A DNA stretch of 11,687 nucleotides from Hyphomicrobiales bacterium (GCA_025356765.1 JANXRO010000207.1:1-11687); one strand, 5' to 3'; positions 1-8,327 are shown, numbered from the stretch's first letter. Notes: a model not told the origin generated them from the letters alone. Translations and numbers: made by a program.

Positions 1-3000
1 CCATCAACTATCGTACGTTCAAACCTGAACGCGACGGTCTGTTCTGCGCACGCATTTTTGGCCCCGTGAAAGATTACGAATGCTTGTGCGGCAAATATAA
101 GCGCATGAAATATAAGGGCATCATTTGCGAAAAGTGCGGCGGTGAAGTCACCTTGTCTAAAGTGCGGCGTGAACGCATGGGCCACATCGAACTGGCAGCG
201 CCCGTTGCTCACATCTGGTTTTTGAAATCAGTTCCATCACGCATCGCCAACCTGTTGGACATGACGCTGAAGGATGTTGAACGCATTCTGTATTTCGAGA
301 ACTACATCGTGGTGGAGCCAGGCTTAACACCGCTGAAGATGAACCAGCTTTTGGGCGAAAACGAATATCTTAAAGCCCAAGAAGAATATGGCGAAGACAG
401 CTTCACAGCATCCATCGGTGCTGAAGCTATTCGCGATATGTTGACAGCAATCAATCTTGACCAGTTGAAAATCAGCTTGCGTGAAGAACTGAAAGTGGCA
501 ACTGGCGAATTGAAGCCAAAGAAATTGGCCAAGCGTTTGAAGCTGGTTGAAAACTTCCTTGAATCAGGCAACCGCCCTGATTGGATGATCCTTACTGTCG
601 TTCCTGTTATTCCGCCTGAACTGCGTCCGTTGGTTCCGCTGGATGGCGGCCGCTTTGCCACATCTGATTTGAACGATCTTTATCGTCGCGTGATCAACCG
701 CAACAACCGTTTGAAGCGTTTGATCGAACTTCGTGCTCCAGACATTATCGTGCGCAACGAAAAGCGCATGTTGCAAGAGTCAGTTGATGCGCTGTTTGAT
801 AATGGCCGTCGTGGCCGCGTGATCACGGGTGCTAACAAGCGTCCGTTGAAGTCGCTGTCTGATATGCTCAAGGGCAAGCAAGGTCGCTTCCGCCAAAACT
901 TGCTGGGCAAGCGCGTGGATTATTCAGGCCGCTCGGTTATCGTAGTGGGTCCAGAATTGAAATTGCATCAGTGTGGCCTGCCAAAGAAAATGGCCTTGGA
1001 ACTTTTCAAGCCGTTTATTTATTCGCGCCTTGAAGCCAAAGGTCTTTCTTCAACAGTGAAGCAAGCCAAGAAACTGGTTGAAAAAGAAAAGCCAGAAGTC
1101 TGGGATATCTTGGATGAAGTGATCCGCGAACACCCCATCATGCTCAACCGTGCGCCAACGCTGCATCGCCTTGGCATTCAGGCGTTTGAACCTGTGTTGA
1201 TTGAAGGCAAAGCCATTCAGCTTCATCCGCTGGTATGTACTGCTTTTAACGCTGACTTTGACGGCGACCAAATGGCTGTTCACGTTCCACTGTCCCTTGA
1301 AGCCCAGCTTGAAGCGCGTGTTTTGATGATGGCTACGAACAACGTGTTGCATCCTGCAAACGGCCAGCCAATTATCGTGCCGTCGCAAGATATTGTGCTG
1401 GGCCTCTATTATTTGTCGTTGATGCAAGACAATGAACCAGGCGAAGGCATGATCTTCGGCAGCATGGCCGAAATTGATCACGCCCTTGCCGCTGGTGCTG
1501 TTACTTTGCATGCCAAGGTGAAAGCCCGCGTTCGTGAAATGGGCCCTGATGGAACACCGATCAATCGCGTTGTGAATACAACACCGGGCCGCATGAAGAT
1601 TGGTGAACTTTTGCCAATCGCCACAAACATCAGCCATGATGTATGCAACAGGCTTTTGACCAAGCGTGAAATCTCAAAGATGATTGACTCTGTCTATCGT
1701 CATTGCGGCCAGAAAGAAGCGGTTATTTTCGCAGATCGCATTATGGGCTTGGGCTTCCTCAATGCTTATAAGGCTGGCATTTCGTTCGGCAAAGACGACA
1801 TGGTTATTCCAAAGGCAAAAGACCGGTTGGTTTCTTCGGCTCGCGTATTGGCGAAGGAATTTGAACAACAGTTTGCCGATGGTTTGATCACGCAAGGTGA
1901 AAAATACAATAAGGTTGTGGATGCCTGGAACAAGTGTTCAGCAGCCGTTGCCGAAGAAATGATGTCTGAAATTTCATCAGTTAAAAAAGATGAAGTGACA
2001 GGACGCACCAAGCCTATCAACTCCATCTATATGATGAGCCATTCAGGTGCGCGTGGGTCACCAACCCAAATGCGTCAGCTGGCGGCTATGCGTGGTTTGA
2101 TGTCAAAGCCTTCGGGCGAAATCATTGAAACACCCATCATCTCGAACTTTAAAGAAGGCTTGTCGGTTCTTGAATACTTCAACTCAACCCACGGCGCACG
2201 TAAGGGCTTGGCAGACACGGCTTTGAAAACCGCGAACTCTGGCTACCTAACCCGTCGCTTGGTGGACGTTGCCCAAGACGCGATTATCTCTGAAGTGGAT
2301 TGTGGTTCAAAGAACTTCATCACCACACGCCCGATTATTGACTCAGGCCAGGTGATCATTTCGCTTGGACAACGCGTTCTTGGCCGCACCGCGGCTGTGG
2401 ATGTTGTTGATCCTGTAACCAATGAAATCATCGTTCATGCCGGCAAAGAAATTCTCGAAGTTGATGTAGAGAAAATCGAAAAGGCTGCCTTGGCAGAAAT
2501 CCGCATCCGTTCTGTCTTGACTTGCGAAACCAAGTTCGGCGTTTGCGCAACTTGCTATGGTCGCGATCTTGCACGCGGCACGCCTGTGAATATGGGCGAA
2601 GCCGTGGGCGTTATTGCTGCCCAATCCATCGGCGAACCCGGAACCCAGCTCACCATGCGCACCTTCCACATCGGTGGTGTGGCACAGGTGGTGGATGAAA
2701 GCTTTGCTGAATCAACCCAAGAAGGCCAGATTGAAATTCGCAACCCCAACGTTGCGACCGATACATCAGGCAAGCTTGTGGTTATGGGCCGCAACACCAC
2801 AATCGTGGTGAAGGATGCCAAAGGCAACGACAAAGCCACCCACAAAGTGCGCTATGGTGCAAAGCTTCTGGTCAACACCGGAGACACTGTAAAGCGCGGT
2901 ATGCGCATTGCTGAATGGGATCCTTTCACCCGTCCGGCCTTGGCAGAAGTCGATGGCATTGTAGCGTTTGAAGATGTTGTAGACGGCATCACAGTCAACG

Positions 3001-4040
3001 AAGCAACAGACGAAGCAACCGGCATCACCAATCGTGTGATTATCGATTGGCGCACCAATCAACGCGGTTCGGGCCTCAAGCCCGCCATCGTGATTAAGGA
3101 TGCAAATGGTGAAGTGAAGAAGCTTCCTCGCGGCGGTGAAGCACGTTACCTGCTTTCGGTTGATGCAATTTTGTCGGTTGAACCCGGTGTTAAAATCGGC
3201 GCAGGCGATGTGCTTGCCCGTAACCCACTGGAAAGCGGCAAAACCCGCGACATCACCGGCGGTCTGCCACGCGTTGCTGAATTGTTTGAAGCGCGCCGTC
3301 CGAAAGATGCTGCTGTGATTGCTGAAATCTCGGGCAAAATCGAATTCGGCCGCGACTATAAAAACAAGCGCCGCGTTCGCATTGTGCCACAGGAAGACAG
3401 TGCTGAAGCCATTGAATATCTCATCCCGAAGGGCAAGCATTTGCCCGTTCAGGAAGGTGACTTCATCGAAAAAGGCGAATATCTGATGGACGGCAACCCC
3501 GCCCCACATGATATTTTGGCGATCAAGGGCGTGGAAGAATTGGCCGCATTCTTGGTCAACGAAATCCAAGAAGTCTATCGTCTCCAAGGTGTGGGCATCA
3601 ACGACAAGCACATCGAAGTGATTGTGCGCCAAATGCTGCAAAAAGTTGAAATCACCGACAATGGTGAATCAACCTTGCTGGTTGGTGAACAGTTGGGTCG
3701 TGAAGAGCTTGATCGTGAAAACCTCAAGTTGGTGGCAGAAGGCTTGCGCCCGGCATCAGGCCAGCCCGTGCTTCTGGGCATCACCAAGGCCAGCTTGCAA
3801 ACACGCAGCTTCATCTCGGCTGCGTCGTTCCAGGAAACCACACGCGTGCTGACCGATGCTGCTGTTCAAGGCAAGATCGACACACTCGATGGCTTGAAAG
3901 AAAACGTTATCGTGGGTCGTTTGATCCCGGCTGGCACAGGCGGCATGCTTGCACGCTTCCGCGCCATTGCCGATAAACGCGATAAGTTGATCTTGGAAGA
4001 ACAACAAAAAAGCCAACTGCCACCCGTTGCGGCAGAGTGA
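1..4040 (+). CDS. rpoC: DNA-directed RNA polymerase subunit beta' (5'-truncated by window)
   Basis: This is the largest core RNA polymerase subunit, which with beta forms the catalytic cleft. The reading frame is open from base 3 (INYRTFKPERDG), matching about residue 44 of the E. coli protein, so roughly 43 N-terminal codons lie outside the window; the GTG at 66 is an internal valine codon, not a start. The first zinc site is complete (Cys codons at 81, 87, 126, 135). The catalytic NADFDGD motif carries its three Mg-binding Asp codons at 1254, 1260 and 1266. The second zinc site has Cys codons at 2301, 2523, 2544 and 2553. The trigger helix MRTFHIGG starts at 2655, and about 190 residues separate it from DITGGLPRVAELFEARRP near 3249-3303, consistent with the proteobacterial SI3 insertion in the trigger loop. 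The visible 1345 residues plus the missing part give about 1390, normal for Alphaproteobacteria. No frameshift or missing key residue was seen. rpoB would be expected just upstream. Identification is essentially certain. Confidence 0.99.
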   Translation, partial: INYRTFKPERDGLFCARIFGPVKDYECLCGKYKRMKYKGIICEKCGGEVTLSKVRRERMGHIELAAPVAHIWFLKSVPSRIANLLDMTLKDVERILYFENYIVVEPGLTPLKMNQLLGENEYLKAQEEYGEDSFTASIGAEAIRDMLTAINLDQLKISLREELKVATGELKPKKLAKRLKLVENFLESGNRPDWMILTVVPVIPPELRPLVPLDGGRFATSDLNDLYRRVINRNNRLKRLIELRAPDIIVRNEKRMLQESVDALFDNGRRGRVITGANKRPLKSLSDMLKGKQGRFRQNLLGKRVDYSGRSVIVVGPELKLHQCGLPKKMALELFKPFIYSRLEAKGLSSTVKQAKKLVEKEKPEVWDILDEVIREHPIMLNRAPTLHRLGIQAFEPVLIEGKAIQLHPLVCTAFNADFDGDQMAVHVPLSLEAQLEARVLMMATNNVLHPANGQPIIVPSQDIVLGLYYLSLMQDNEPGEGMIFGSMAEIDHALAAGAVTLHAKVKARVREMGPDGTPINRVVNTTPGRMKIGELLPIATNISHDVCNRLLTKREISKMIDSVYRHCGQKEAVIFADRIMGLGFLNAYKAGISFGKDDMVIPKAKDRLVSSARVLAKEFEQQFADGLITQGEKYNKVVDAWNKCSAAVAEEMMSEISSVKKDEVTGRTKPINSIYMMSHSGARGSPTQMRQLAAMRGLMSKPSGEIIETPIISNFKEGLSVLEYFNSTHGARKGLADTALKTANSGYLTRRLVDVAQDAIISEVDCGSKNFITTRPIIDSGQVIISLGQRVLGRTAAVDVVDPVTNEIIVHAGKEILEVDVEKIEKAALAEIRIRSVLTCETKFGVCATCYGRDLARGTPVNMGEAVGVIAAQSIGEPGTQLTMRTFHIGGVAQVVDESFAESTQEGQIEIRNPNVATDTSGKLVVMGRNTTIVVKDAKGNDKATHKVRYGAKLLVNTGDTVKRGMRIAEWDPFTRPALAEVDGIVAFEDVVDGITVNEATDEATGITNRVIIDWRTNQRGSGLKPAIVIKDANGEVKKLPRGGEARYLLSVDAILSVEPGVKIGAGDVLARNPLESGKTRDITGGLPRVAELFEARRPKDAAVIAEISGKIEFGRDYKNKRRVRIVPQEDSAEAIEYLIPKGKHLPVQEGDFIEKGEYLMDGNPAPHDILAIKGVEELAAFLVNEIQEVYRLQGVGINDKHIEVIVRQMLQKVEITDNGESTLLVGEQLGREELDRENLKLVAEGLRPASGQPVLLGITKASLQTRSFISAASFQETTRVLTDAAVQGKIDTLDGLKENVIVGRLIPAGTGGMLARFRAIADKRDKLILEEQQKSQLPPVAAE

Positions 4041-4059
4041 TTGACGAACATTTGAATTG

Positions 4060-4090
4060 AAAAGCCCGGAGAAATCCGGGCTTTTCTTTT
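4060..4090 (+). terminator. Intrinsic terminator of the rpoC transcript
   Basis: Twenty bases after the rpoC stop there is a perfect 11-bp stem, AAAAGCCCGGA (4060-4070) pairing with TCCGGGCTTTT (4075-4085). It is closed by a GAAA tetraloop (GNRA type) and followed by a T-rich tail CTTTT to 4090. The symmetrical A and T tracts on both sides mean it could also stop transcription arriving from the convergent minus-strand permease gene; the tail in that direction is TTTT then C. Nothing else recognisable lies in the 79 bases between it and the permease stop codon. Confidence 0.93.
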
Positions 4091-4169
4091 GTGACCATCG
4101 CGCAGTTTTTGTGGCGCTTGCCGCTGCCCGCCCATGGAGGGAAACGATCAAGGTTCAATTGATAAATAT

Positions 4170-4904
4170 CTAACCGTTCAAAGACAAAACCGCCCGCGCA
4201 AATATCAGAACAGCTAGCACGGCCAGAACCATCAACACTATTTTGCGAAATAATTCAGCGTCCACTGATTTAAAACTTCTTACCCCCAGCCACACGCCGG
4301 CGAGCAACGCGGGAAGGTATACGGCAGCGCGCCAAAATGTGGCCATTGTCACCAAGCCTTGGGCCGATTGATTGACCAAGCCTATCACATCTGTGGCAAT
4401 AAAAAATGCCACCATGGAAGCACGTCCCGCAACATTGCCGGCAGGCGAGGCAAAGTAAAATAAAATAACCGGCGGCCCGCCGATGCCAAATGCACCATTG
4501 GTCAAGCCTGATGCTGCCCCCACAACAGTGGAAGCAACAGGCCCCGGCATGGATTTCAACGCAAAGCCGCGCCACAAAAGTGCAGTGGCCACCAACACGA
4601 ATATCGCCAATGCCATTTGCATGGGGGCTGCGGGCAGGTGGGCCAGAAAATAAACCCCAACAGGCGTTGCCACTAAGCAGCCCAATGTGAGCGGGCCCAA
4701 AGATTTCCAATGCACATCCTTCCAAACGGACGGCAAAAGATTGGCGCTGGCCGCCAGTTCCAACATGAAAATGGATGGCACAATTTCAGCAGGCGTATAG
4801 ATCAGCGAAAGCGCTGTGATCGACAAAAGGGAAAAGCCAAATCCCGAAAAGCCCCGCACAATGGCAGCCAGAAAAACGATGATGCAAGCGAGTGTAAGGA
4901 GCAT
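4170..4904 (-). CDS. TauE/SafE-family sulfite exporter-like membrane permease
   Basis: A 244-residue, almost wholly hydrophobic protein with about seven to eight predicted membrane segments, the usual size for the TauE/SafE (formerly DUF81) family of inner-membrane anion permeases. The family's internal duplication is visible: a glycine-rich RGFSGFG motif at residues 17-23 in the first helix and SGLTNGAFGIGGPP at 132-145 opening the second half. Family members are linked to export of sulfite, sulfoacetate or other organosulfur anions, but many have no known substrate and nothing here settles it. The ATG start is well fixed: an in-frame TAG lies four codons upstream and helix 1 begins immediately. 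No Shine-Dalgarno sequence is evident before it. The gene is convergent with rpoC and divergent from the ABC exporter, sharing a 199-base control region. Family assignment is confident; substrate is unknown. Confidence 0.88.
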   Translation of the reverse strand: MLLTLACIIVFLAAIVRGFSGFGFSLLSITALSLIYTPAEIVPSIFMLELAASANLLPSVWKDVHWKSLGPLTLGCLVATPVGVYFLAHLPAAPMQMALAIFVLVATALLWRGFALKSMPGPVASTVVGAASGLTNGAFGIGGPPVILFYFASPAGNVAGRASMVAFFIATDVIGLVNQSAQGLVTMATFWRAAVYLPALLAGVWLGVRSFKSVDAELFRKIVLMVLAVLAVLIFARAVLSLNG

Positions 4905-4914
4905 AATGCAAAGC

Positions 4915-5065
4915 TAGACACGCTTGACCCAAGTGGCTAGAGCCAGAAAAGCTTTAACCCATTGCCAACGAATAAGGGAAACAGTGATAGGTTCGTGGGT
5001 CCACTACGTAACACAGCCCTCCATTGCCGAATTGTGAGTGGTCACGCTCGCGCCAAGCGTGTCTA
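4915..5065. repeat. 12-bp inverted repeat pair in the divergent intergenic region (operator-like)
   Basis: TAGACACGCTTG at 4915-4926 is the exact reverse complement of CAAGCGTGTCTA at 5054-5065. The left copy ends 10 bases before the permease start codon on the minus strand; the right copy lies 38 bases before the ABC exporter ATG and overlaps a TATACT hexamer. Relative to each gene the two copies have the same orientation. A third, slightly degenerate half-site CACGCTCG (5043-5050) faces the right copy, forming CACGCT-N7-AGCGTG (5043-5061). The arrangement resembles binding sites for a regulator shared by two divergent genes, but function is inferred only from position and symmetry. No regulator gene is adjacent. 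Confidence 0.5.
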
Positions 5066-5069
5066 TACT
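5041..5069 (+). promoter_or_regulatory. Possible promoter of the ABC exporter gene
   Basis: TATACT at 5064-5069 matches the sigma-70 type -10 consensus at five of six positions and would place the transcription start near 5075, giving a leader of about 30 bases to the ATG at 5104. The -35 region (around 5041-5046) matches the consensus poorly. The inverted repeat CACGCT-N7-AGCGTG fills the spacer, so a bound protein would be expected to repress, or a regulator might compensate for the weak -35. This is a tentative call. Confidence 0.28.
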
Positions 5070-5090
5070 ACGCCGGTTCTCCAGATTCCC

Positions 5091-5094
5091 AGGA
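5091..5094 (+). promoter_or_regulatory. Ribosome binding site selecting the ABC exporter start
   Basis: AGGA sits nine bases before ATG 5104. The frame is also open to an upstream GTG at 5038, which would add 22 residues, but that codon has no Shine-Dalgarno sequence and the extension would run through the putative -10 element and inverted repeat. This favours ATG 5104. Confidence 0.6.
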
Positions 5095-5103
5095 ATTGCG
5101 AAT

Positions 5104-6936
5104 ATGTTTCGTTTCTTCGAAAACTTCATTGTGCCAACTGCCCGCGATACGCCGGGGGATCCGCCGTCGGGCCTCATCAACTTCTATTGGTTCTTCGTGC
5201 GGCAAGCCAAAGGCTTGTTCATTGCGCTTTTTTTGGCCAGCATTTTGGTGGCGGTGGTGGACGCGGCCATTCCCGTTCTCATGGGCCGTTTGGTGCGGCT
5301 GGTAAGCGCCAATCACGCGAATGAAGTGTTTGCCAATGGCAGCGTCTTGATCTTTGGGTTGATCAGCCTTGTGATTATTATCAAGCCGATTGTGATGACA
5401 ATTCAAAGTGTCATCCTCAATCAGGCCATTGCGCCGGGCATGACCAACATGGTGCGTTGGCAAAGCCATTGGCATGTGGTGCGCCAAACCCTGACGTTTT
5501 TCCAAAATGATTTTGCCGGACGTATCGGTTCGCGTGTTTTAGAAATCGGCCACACTTTGCGCGGCTCCGTCGTGTCATTAATCACTGTAGTTTGGTATCT
5601 CGCGGCCCTTGGTATCATCACCTCATTTTTCTTGGCCGCCGCAAGCGGATGGCTCGTTATCCCCGTTGCGGGCTGGACAGTTGCCTATGTTGGCTTTCTG
5701 GCGCTCACCGTGCCCAAAATTGCCCAAGGTTCACGCCACATTGCTTACGCTCGGTCAGACATGGTGGGCCGCATTGTAGACAGCTACACCAACATCCTCA
5801 CGGTTAAATTGTTCGCAAGGCCGGAAGAGGAGGATGATTTCGTTCGCGAGTCGGTTGATATCCACACAGACCGCATGATTAAACACCATCGCTGGCTTTC
5901 AATCTTTTCAATCGGTCTTGCGGTTCTCTCAGGTGGGCTCATCGCCGGAACAACGCTCACCGCGCTGAAGCTTTGGCAGAATGGCTCTATTGGCTTGGAC
6001 GTCGTTGCCATGGTGCTGCCGATGACGTTGCAGATTTCTGCCACATCATCACGCGTTGCCCAAGAAGTAACGCAAATTTTTGAACAAGTTGGCGTAGTGC
6101 ATGAAAGCATGGAAACTATCGCAAAGCCCATTGCGCTGGTTGACCAGCCAGCTGCACGTCAGCTGAAGGTTTCGAAAGGTGATATCAATTTTGACCATAT
6201 TTCCTTTCACTATGGCAGATCTGGCGGCGTGATCGAAAATCTGTCGCTGCACATCAAGCCAGGTGAAAGAATTGGACTTGTGGGTCGTTCAGGCGCCGGG
6301 AAATCCACTCTCGTCAATCTGCTGCTGCGTTTCTATGAGCTTGAAAGCGGCAAGATCACCATTGATGGGCAGGATGTTTCTGAATTGACGCAAGCCAGCA
6401 TCAGGCAGCATGTGTCTGTGGTGACGCAAGACACTTCGCTGTTGCATCGCTCGCTTCATGCCAATATTGCATACGGTCGCCGTTCAGCCACGCGCGAAGA
6501 GGTGATTGCGGCGGCGCGTGAAGCTCATGCCATTGAATTTATCGAACAGCTAACGGATTGGAAAGGCCGCAGCGGATTCGACGCCCATGTGGGAGAGCGC
6601 GGAGTTAAACTTTCTGGCGGCCAACGCCAACGCATTGCCATTGCCCGTGTAATTTTGAAAAATGCGCCCATCTTGATTTTGGATGAAGCAACATCGGCGC
6701 TGGATTCTGAAGTTGAAGCTGCAATTCAAACCAGTTTGGAAAAGCTGATGACGGGCCGATCCGTGATAGCCATTGCGCACAGGCTATCGACAATTGCCGC
6801 CATGGATAGGCTTGTGGTGCTGGATCAAGGCCACATCGTAGAACAGGGCACCCACCATGAATTGCTATCGCTCGGCGGCCATTACGCACAGCTGTGGAAC
6901 CGTCAGTCCGGCGGATTCTTGGGTGCTGCCGCCTAA
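5104..6936 (+). CDS. ABC exporter half-transporter (fused TMD-NBD, MsbA/ABCB type)
   Basis: A 610-residue fusion of an ABC exporter membrane domain and an ATPase domain, the normal length for a half-transporter that works as a homodimer in the inner membrane. About six helices occupy roughly residues 30-320. The nucleotide-binding domain has all key elements: A-loop Tyr370, Walker A GRSGAGKST at 394-402, Q-loop Gln442, signature LSGGQ at 503-507, Walker B ILIL-D527 with catalytic Glu528, D-loop SALD, and switch His559 in AHRLST. It should be ATPase competent. The substrate cannot be read from sequence; lipid, peptide or drug export are all possible. The start is ATG 5104, preceded by AGGA, not the GTG at 5038. 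The gene stands alone: the permease is divergent upstream and trmFO convergent 2 bases downstream, and no second half-transporter or accessory membrane-fusion protein is adjacent. Fold assignment is certain, role open. Confidence 0.95.
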   Translation: MFRFFENFIVPTARDTPGDPPSGLINFYWFFVRQAKGLFIALFLASILVAVVDAAIPVLMGRLVRLVSANHANEVFANGSVLIFGLISLVIIIKPIVMTIQSVILNQAIAPGMTNMVRWQSHWHVVRQTLTFFQNDFAGRIGSRVLEIGHTLRGSVVSLITVVWYLAALGIITSFFLAAASGWLVIPVAGWTVAYVGFLALTVPKIAQGSRHIAYARSDMVGRIVDSYTNILTVKLFARPEEEDDFVRESVDIHTDRMIKHHRWLSIFSIGLAVLSGGLIAGTTLTALKLWQNGSIGLDVVAMVLPMTLQISATSSRVAQEVTQIFEQVGVVHESMETIAKPIALVDQPAARQLKVSKGDINFDHISFHYGRSGGVIENLSLHIKPGERIGLVGRSGAGKSTLVNLLLRFYELESGKITIDGQDVSELTQASIRQHVSVVTQDTSLLHRSLHANIAYGRRSATREEVIAAAREAHAIEFIEQLTDWKGRSGFDAHVGERGVKLSGGQRQRIAIARVILKNAPILILDEATSALDSEVEAAIQTSLEKLMTGRSVIAIAHRLSTIAAMDRLVVLDQGHIVEQGTHHELLSLGGHYAQLWNRQSGGFLGAAA

Positions 6937-6938
6937 GT

Positions 6939-8327
6939 TTAAGATGCCAACCAAACCCTAAAATCCGCCATTGCCCGCGAAGTGTATGCGCGTTTTCTGG
7001 CCACTTGTTTGTCGGCGTAACTCAAGCGCTTGCCATCAACTTTTTCAGGCAAAATTGGCGGCGGCATCAGCCCGAAGTTAATGTTCATCGGTTGGAACGT
7101 TTGCTTGCTTGCGCCATCTGTCATGGCAATGTGTCCACCCGTAATGTGATTGATCAACGCGCCATGCGCTGTTGTTGCAGGCGGTGGGACAAATGTTTTG
7201 CCCGTACTTTGCAATGCTGCGGCACGCCCCGCCATCAAGCCCATGGCCGCACTTTCAACATAACCTTCAACCCCGGTGATTTGGCCAGCAAAGCGCAAAC
7301 GCGGTTGAGATTTTAAGCGAAGCTGATTGTCTAACAGCTTGGGAGAATTGAGAAAAGTGTTGCGGTGAAGTCCGCCAAGCCTGGCAAATTCAGCATTTTC
7401 TAAGCCGGGAATTGCTTGGAACACTTTGATCTGCTCGGCATATTTCAACTTCGTTTGAAAACCCACAATGTTATACAAAGTGCCCAGCGCATTGTCCTGA
7501 CGCAGTTGCACAACCGCATACGCCTTCACTGTCGGGTTATGCGCGTTGGTTAACCCCATTGGTTTCATCGGCCCGTGGCGTAGGGTTTCTGGCCCGCGTT
7601 CCGCCATCACTTCAATCGGCAAACACCCATCAAAATAAGGCGTGGTTTTTTCAAATTCTTTAAAGTCAGTTTTTTCGCCGCTCACCAAAGCCGCAACAAA
7701 GGCTTCATATTGGTCTTTATCCAACGGGCAGTTGATATAGTCTTTGCCCGTGCCGCCGGGGCCCACTTTGTCATAGCGCGATTGAAACCACGCTTTGCTC
7801 ATATCGATCGAATGGCGATAAACAATGGGTGCTATGGCATCAAAAAATGCCAAGCCATCTTCACCTGTTAAAGCGCCGATGGAAGAAGCCAAACTGGCCG
7901 ACGTTAAGGGCCCCGTGGCGATGATCACATTCTCCCATTTGGCTGGCGGAATGGTTTCAACTTCGCCCCGTTCTATGGTGATGTTCGGATGCTGTGATAT
8001 CCGCGCCGTTACTGCCGCGGCAAAGCCATCGCGATCAACCGCCAATGCGCCACCCGCTGGCACCTTGTGCTGTTCCGCAACCGCCATGATGAGCGACCCC
8101 GCCATGCGCATTTCTTCATGCAACAGGCCAACCGCATTGTTGTCTTTATCGTCACTGCGGAACGAGTTGGAACACACCAATTCCGCAAAATCATCAGTTT
8201 TATGAACGTCAGTTTTCGTCAGTCCGCGCATTTCATGCAAGATAACTTGGGCACCAGCCTCGGCTGCCTGCCACGCGGCCTCTGATCCGGCCATTCCAGC
8301 GCCGATAATATGAATTGTATTTGTCAT
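6939..8327 (-). CDS. trmFO: Methylenetetrahydrofolate--tRNA-(uracil-5-)-methyltransferase TrmFO
   Basis: A 462-residue flavoenzyme, in the usual family range, that makes 5-methyluridine at position 54 of the tRNA T-loop using methylenetetrahydrofolate as carbon donor and FAD with NAD(P)H as reductant, unlike SAM-dependent TrmA. The N-terminal Rossmann motif IIGAGMAGSEAA (residues 7-18) binds FAD. Two cysteines in motifs typical of the family are present: Cys52 in LVCSNSFRSDD and Cys235 in FDGCLPIE, probably equivalent to the redox/nucleophilic pair described in bacterial TrmFO (my alignment by eye). Further family blocks are MAERGPETLRHGPMKPMGL, GFQTKLKY and FAGQITGVEGYVESAAMG. ATG at 8325-8327 is chosen because the Rossmann strand begins at once after MTNT; the frame stays open for 28 more codons into corA, but those resemble nothing in the family and would overlap the divergent gene. 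TrmFO occurs in Firmicutes, many Alphaproteobacteria and others. Confidence 0.97.
   Translation of the reverse strand: MTNTIHIIGAGMAGSEAAWQAAEAGAQVILHEMRGLTKTDVHKTDDFAELVCSNSFRSDDKDNNAVGLLHEEMRMAGSLIMAVAEQHKVPAGGALAVDRDGFAAAVTARISQHPNITIERGEVETIPPAKWENVIIATGPLTSASLASSIGALTGEDGLAFFDAIAPIVYRHSIDMSKAWFQSRYDKVGPGGTGKDYINCPLDKDQYEAFVAALVSGEKTDFKEFEKTTPYFDGCLPIEVMAERGPETLRHGPMKPMGLTNAHNPTVKAYAVVQLRQDNALGTLYNIVGFQTKLKYAEQIKVFQAIPGLENAEFARLGGLHRNTFLNSPKLLDNQLRLKSQPRLRFAGQITGVEGYVESAAMGLMAGRAAALQSTGKTFVPPPATTAHGALINHITGGHIAMTDGASKQTFQPMNINFGLMPPPILPEKVDGKRLSYADKQVARKRAYTSRAMADFRVWLAS

Noticed and set aside
66..68. GTG at 66 as the start of rpoC
   Set aside because: The frame is open to the window edge and the preceding residues INYRTFKPERDG are conserved beta' sequence; the GTG encodes an internal valine.
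1050..1637. A 195-codon minus-strand frame inside rpoC
   Set aside because: Same reasoning: antisense to the conserved catalytic region of beta', with no family resemblance.
2766..3641. A 291-codon open frame on the minus strand inside rpoC
   Set aside because: It lies wholly opposite a highly conserved part of rpoC, its product is rich in Phe, His, Cys and Asn in the pattern of an antisense shadow, and it shows no recognisable domain or ribosome site.
4270..4725. A 151-codon minus-strand frame overlapping the permease gene
   Set aside because: Shifted-frame shadow of the TauE/SafE-like gene; its product is Cys/Arg/Gly-rich with no hydrophobic pattern of its own.
4905..5103. Small protein-coding gene in the divergent gap (frames run through from 4962 and 5024)
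   Set aside because: These frames extend far into the ABC exporter gene out of frame, lack ribosome sites and give products rich in Arg, His, Cys and Gly typical of shadows.
6894..7316. A 140-codon plus-strand frame opposite the 3' end of trmFO
   Set aside because: It starts inside the ABC gene in another frame and is antisense to conserved TrmFO sequence; its Cys/Arg-rich composition indicates a shadow.
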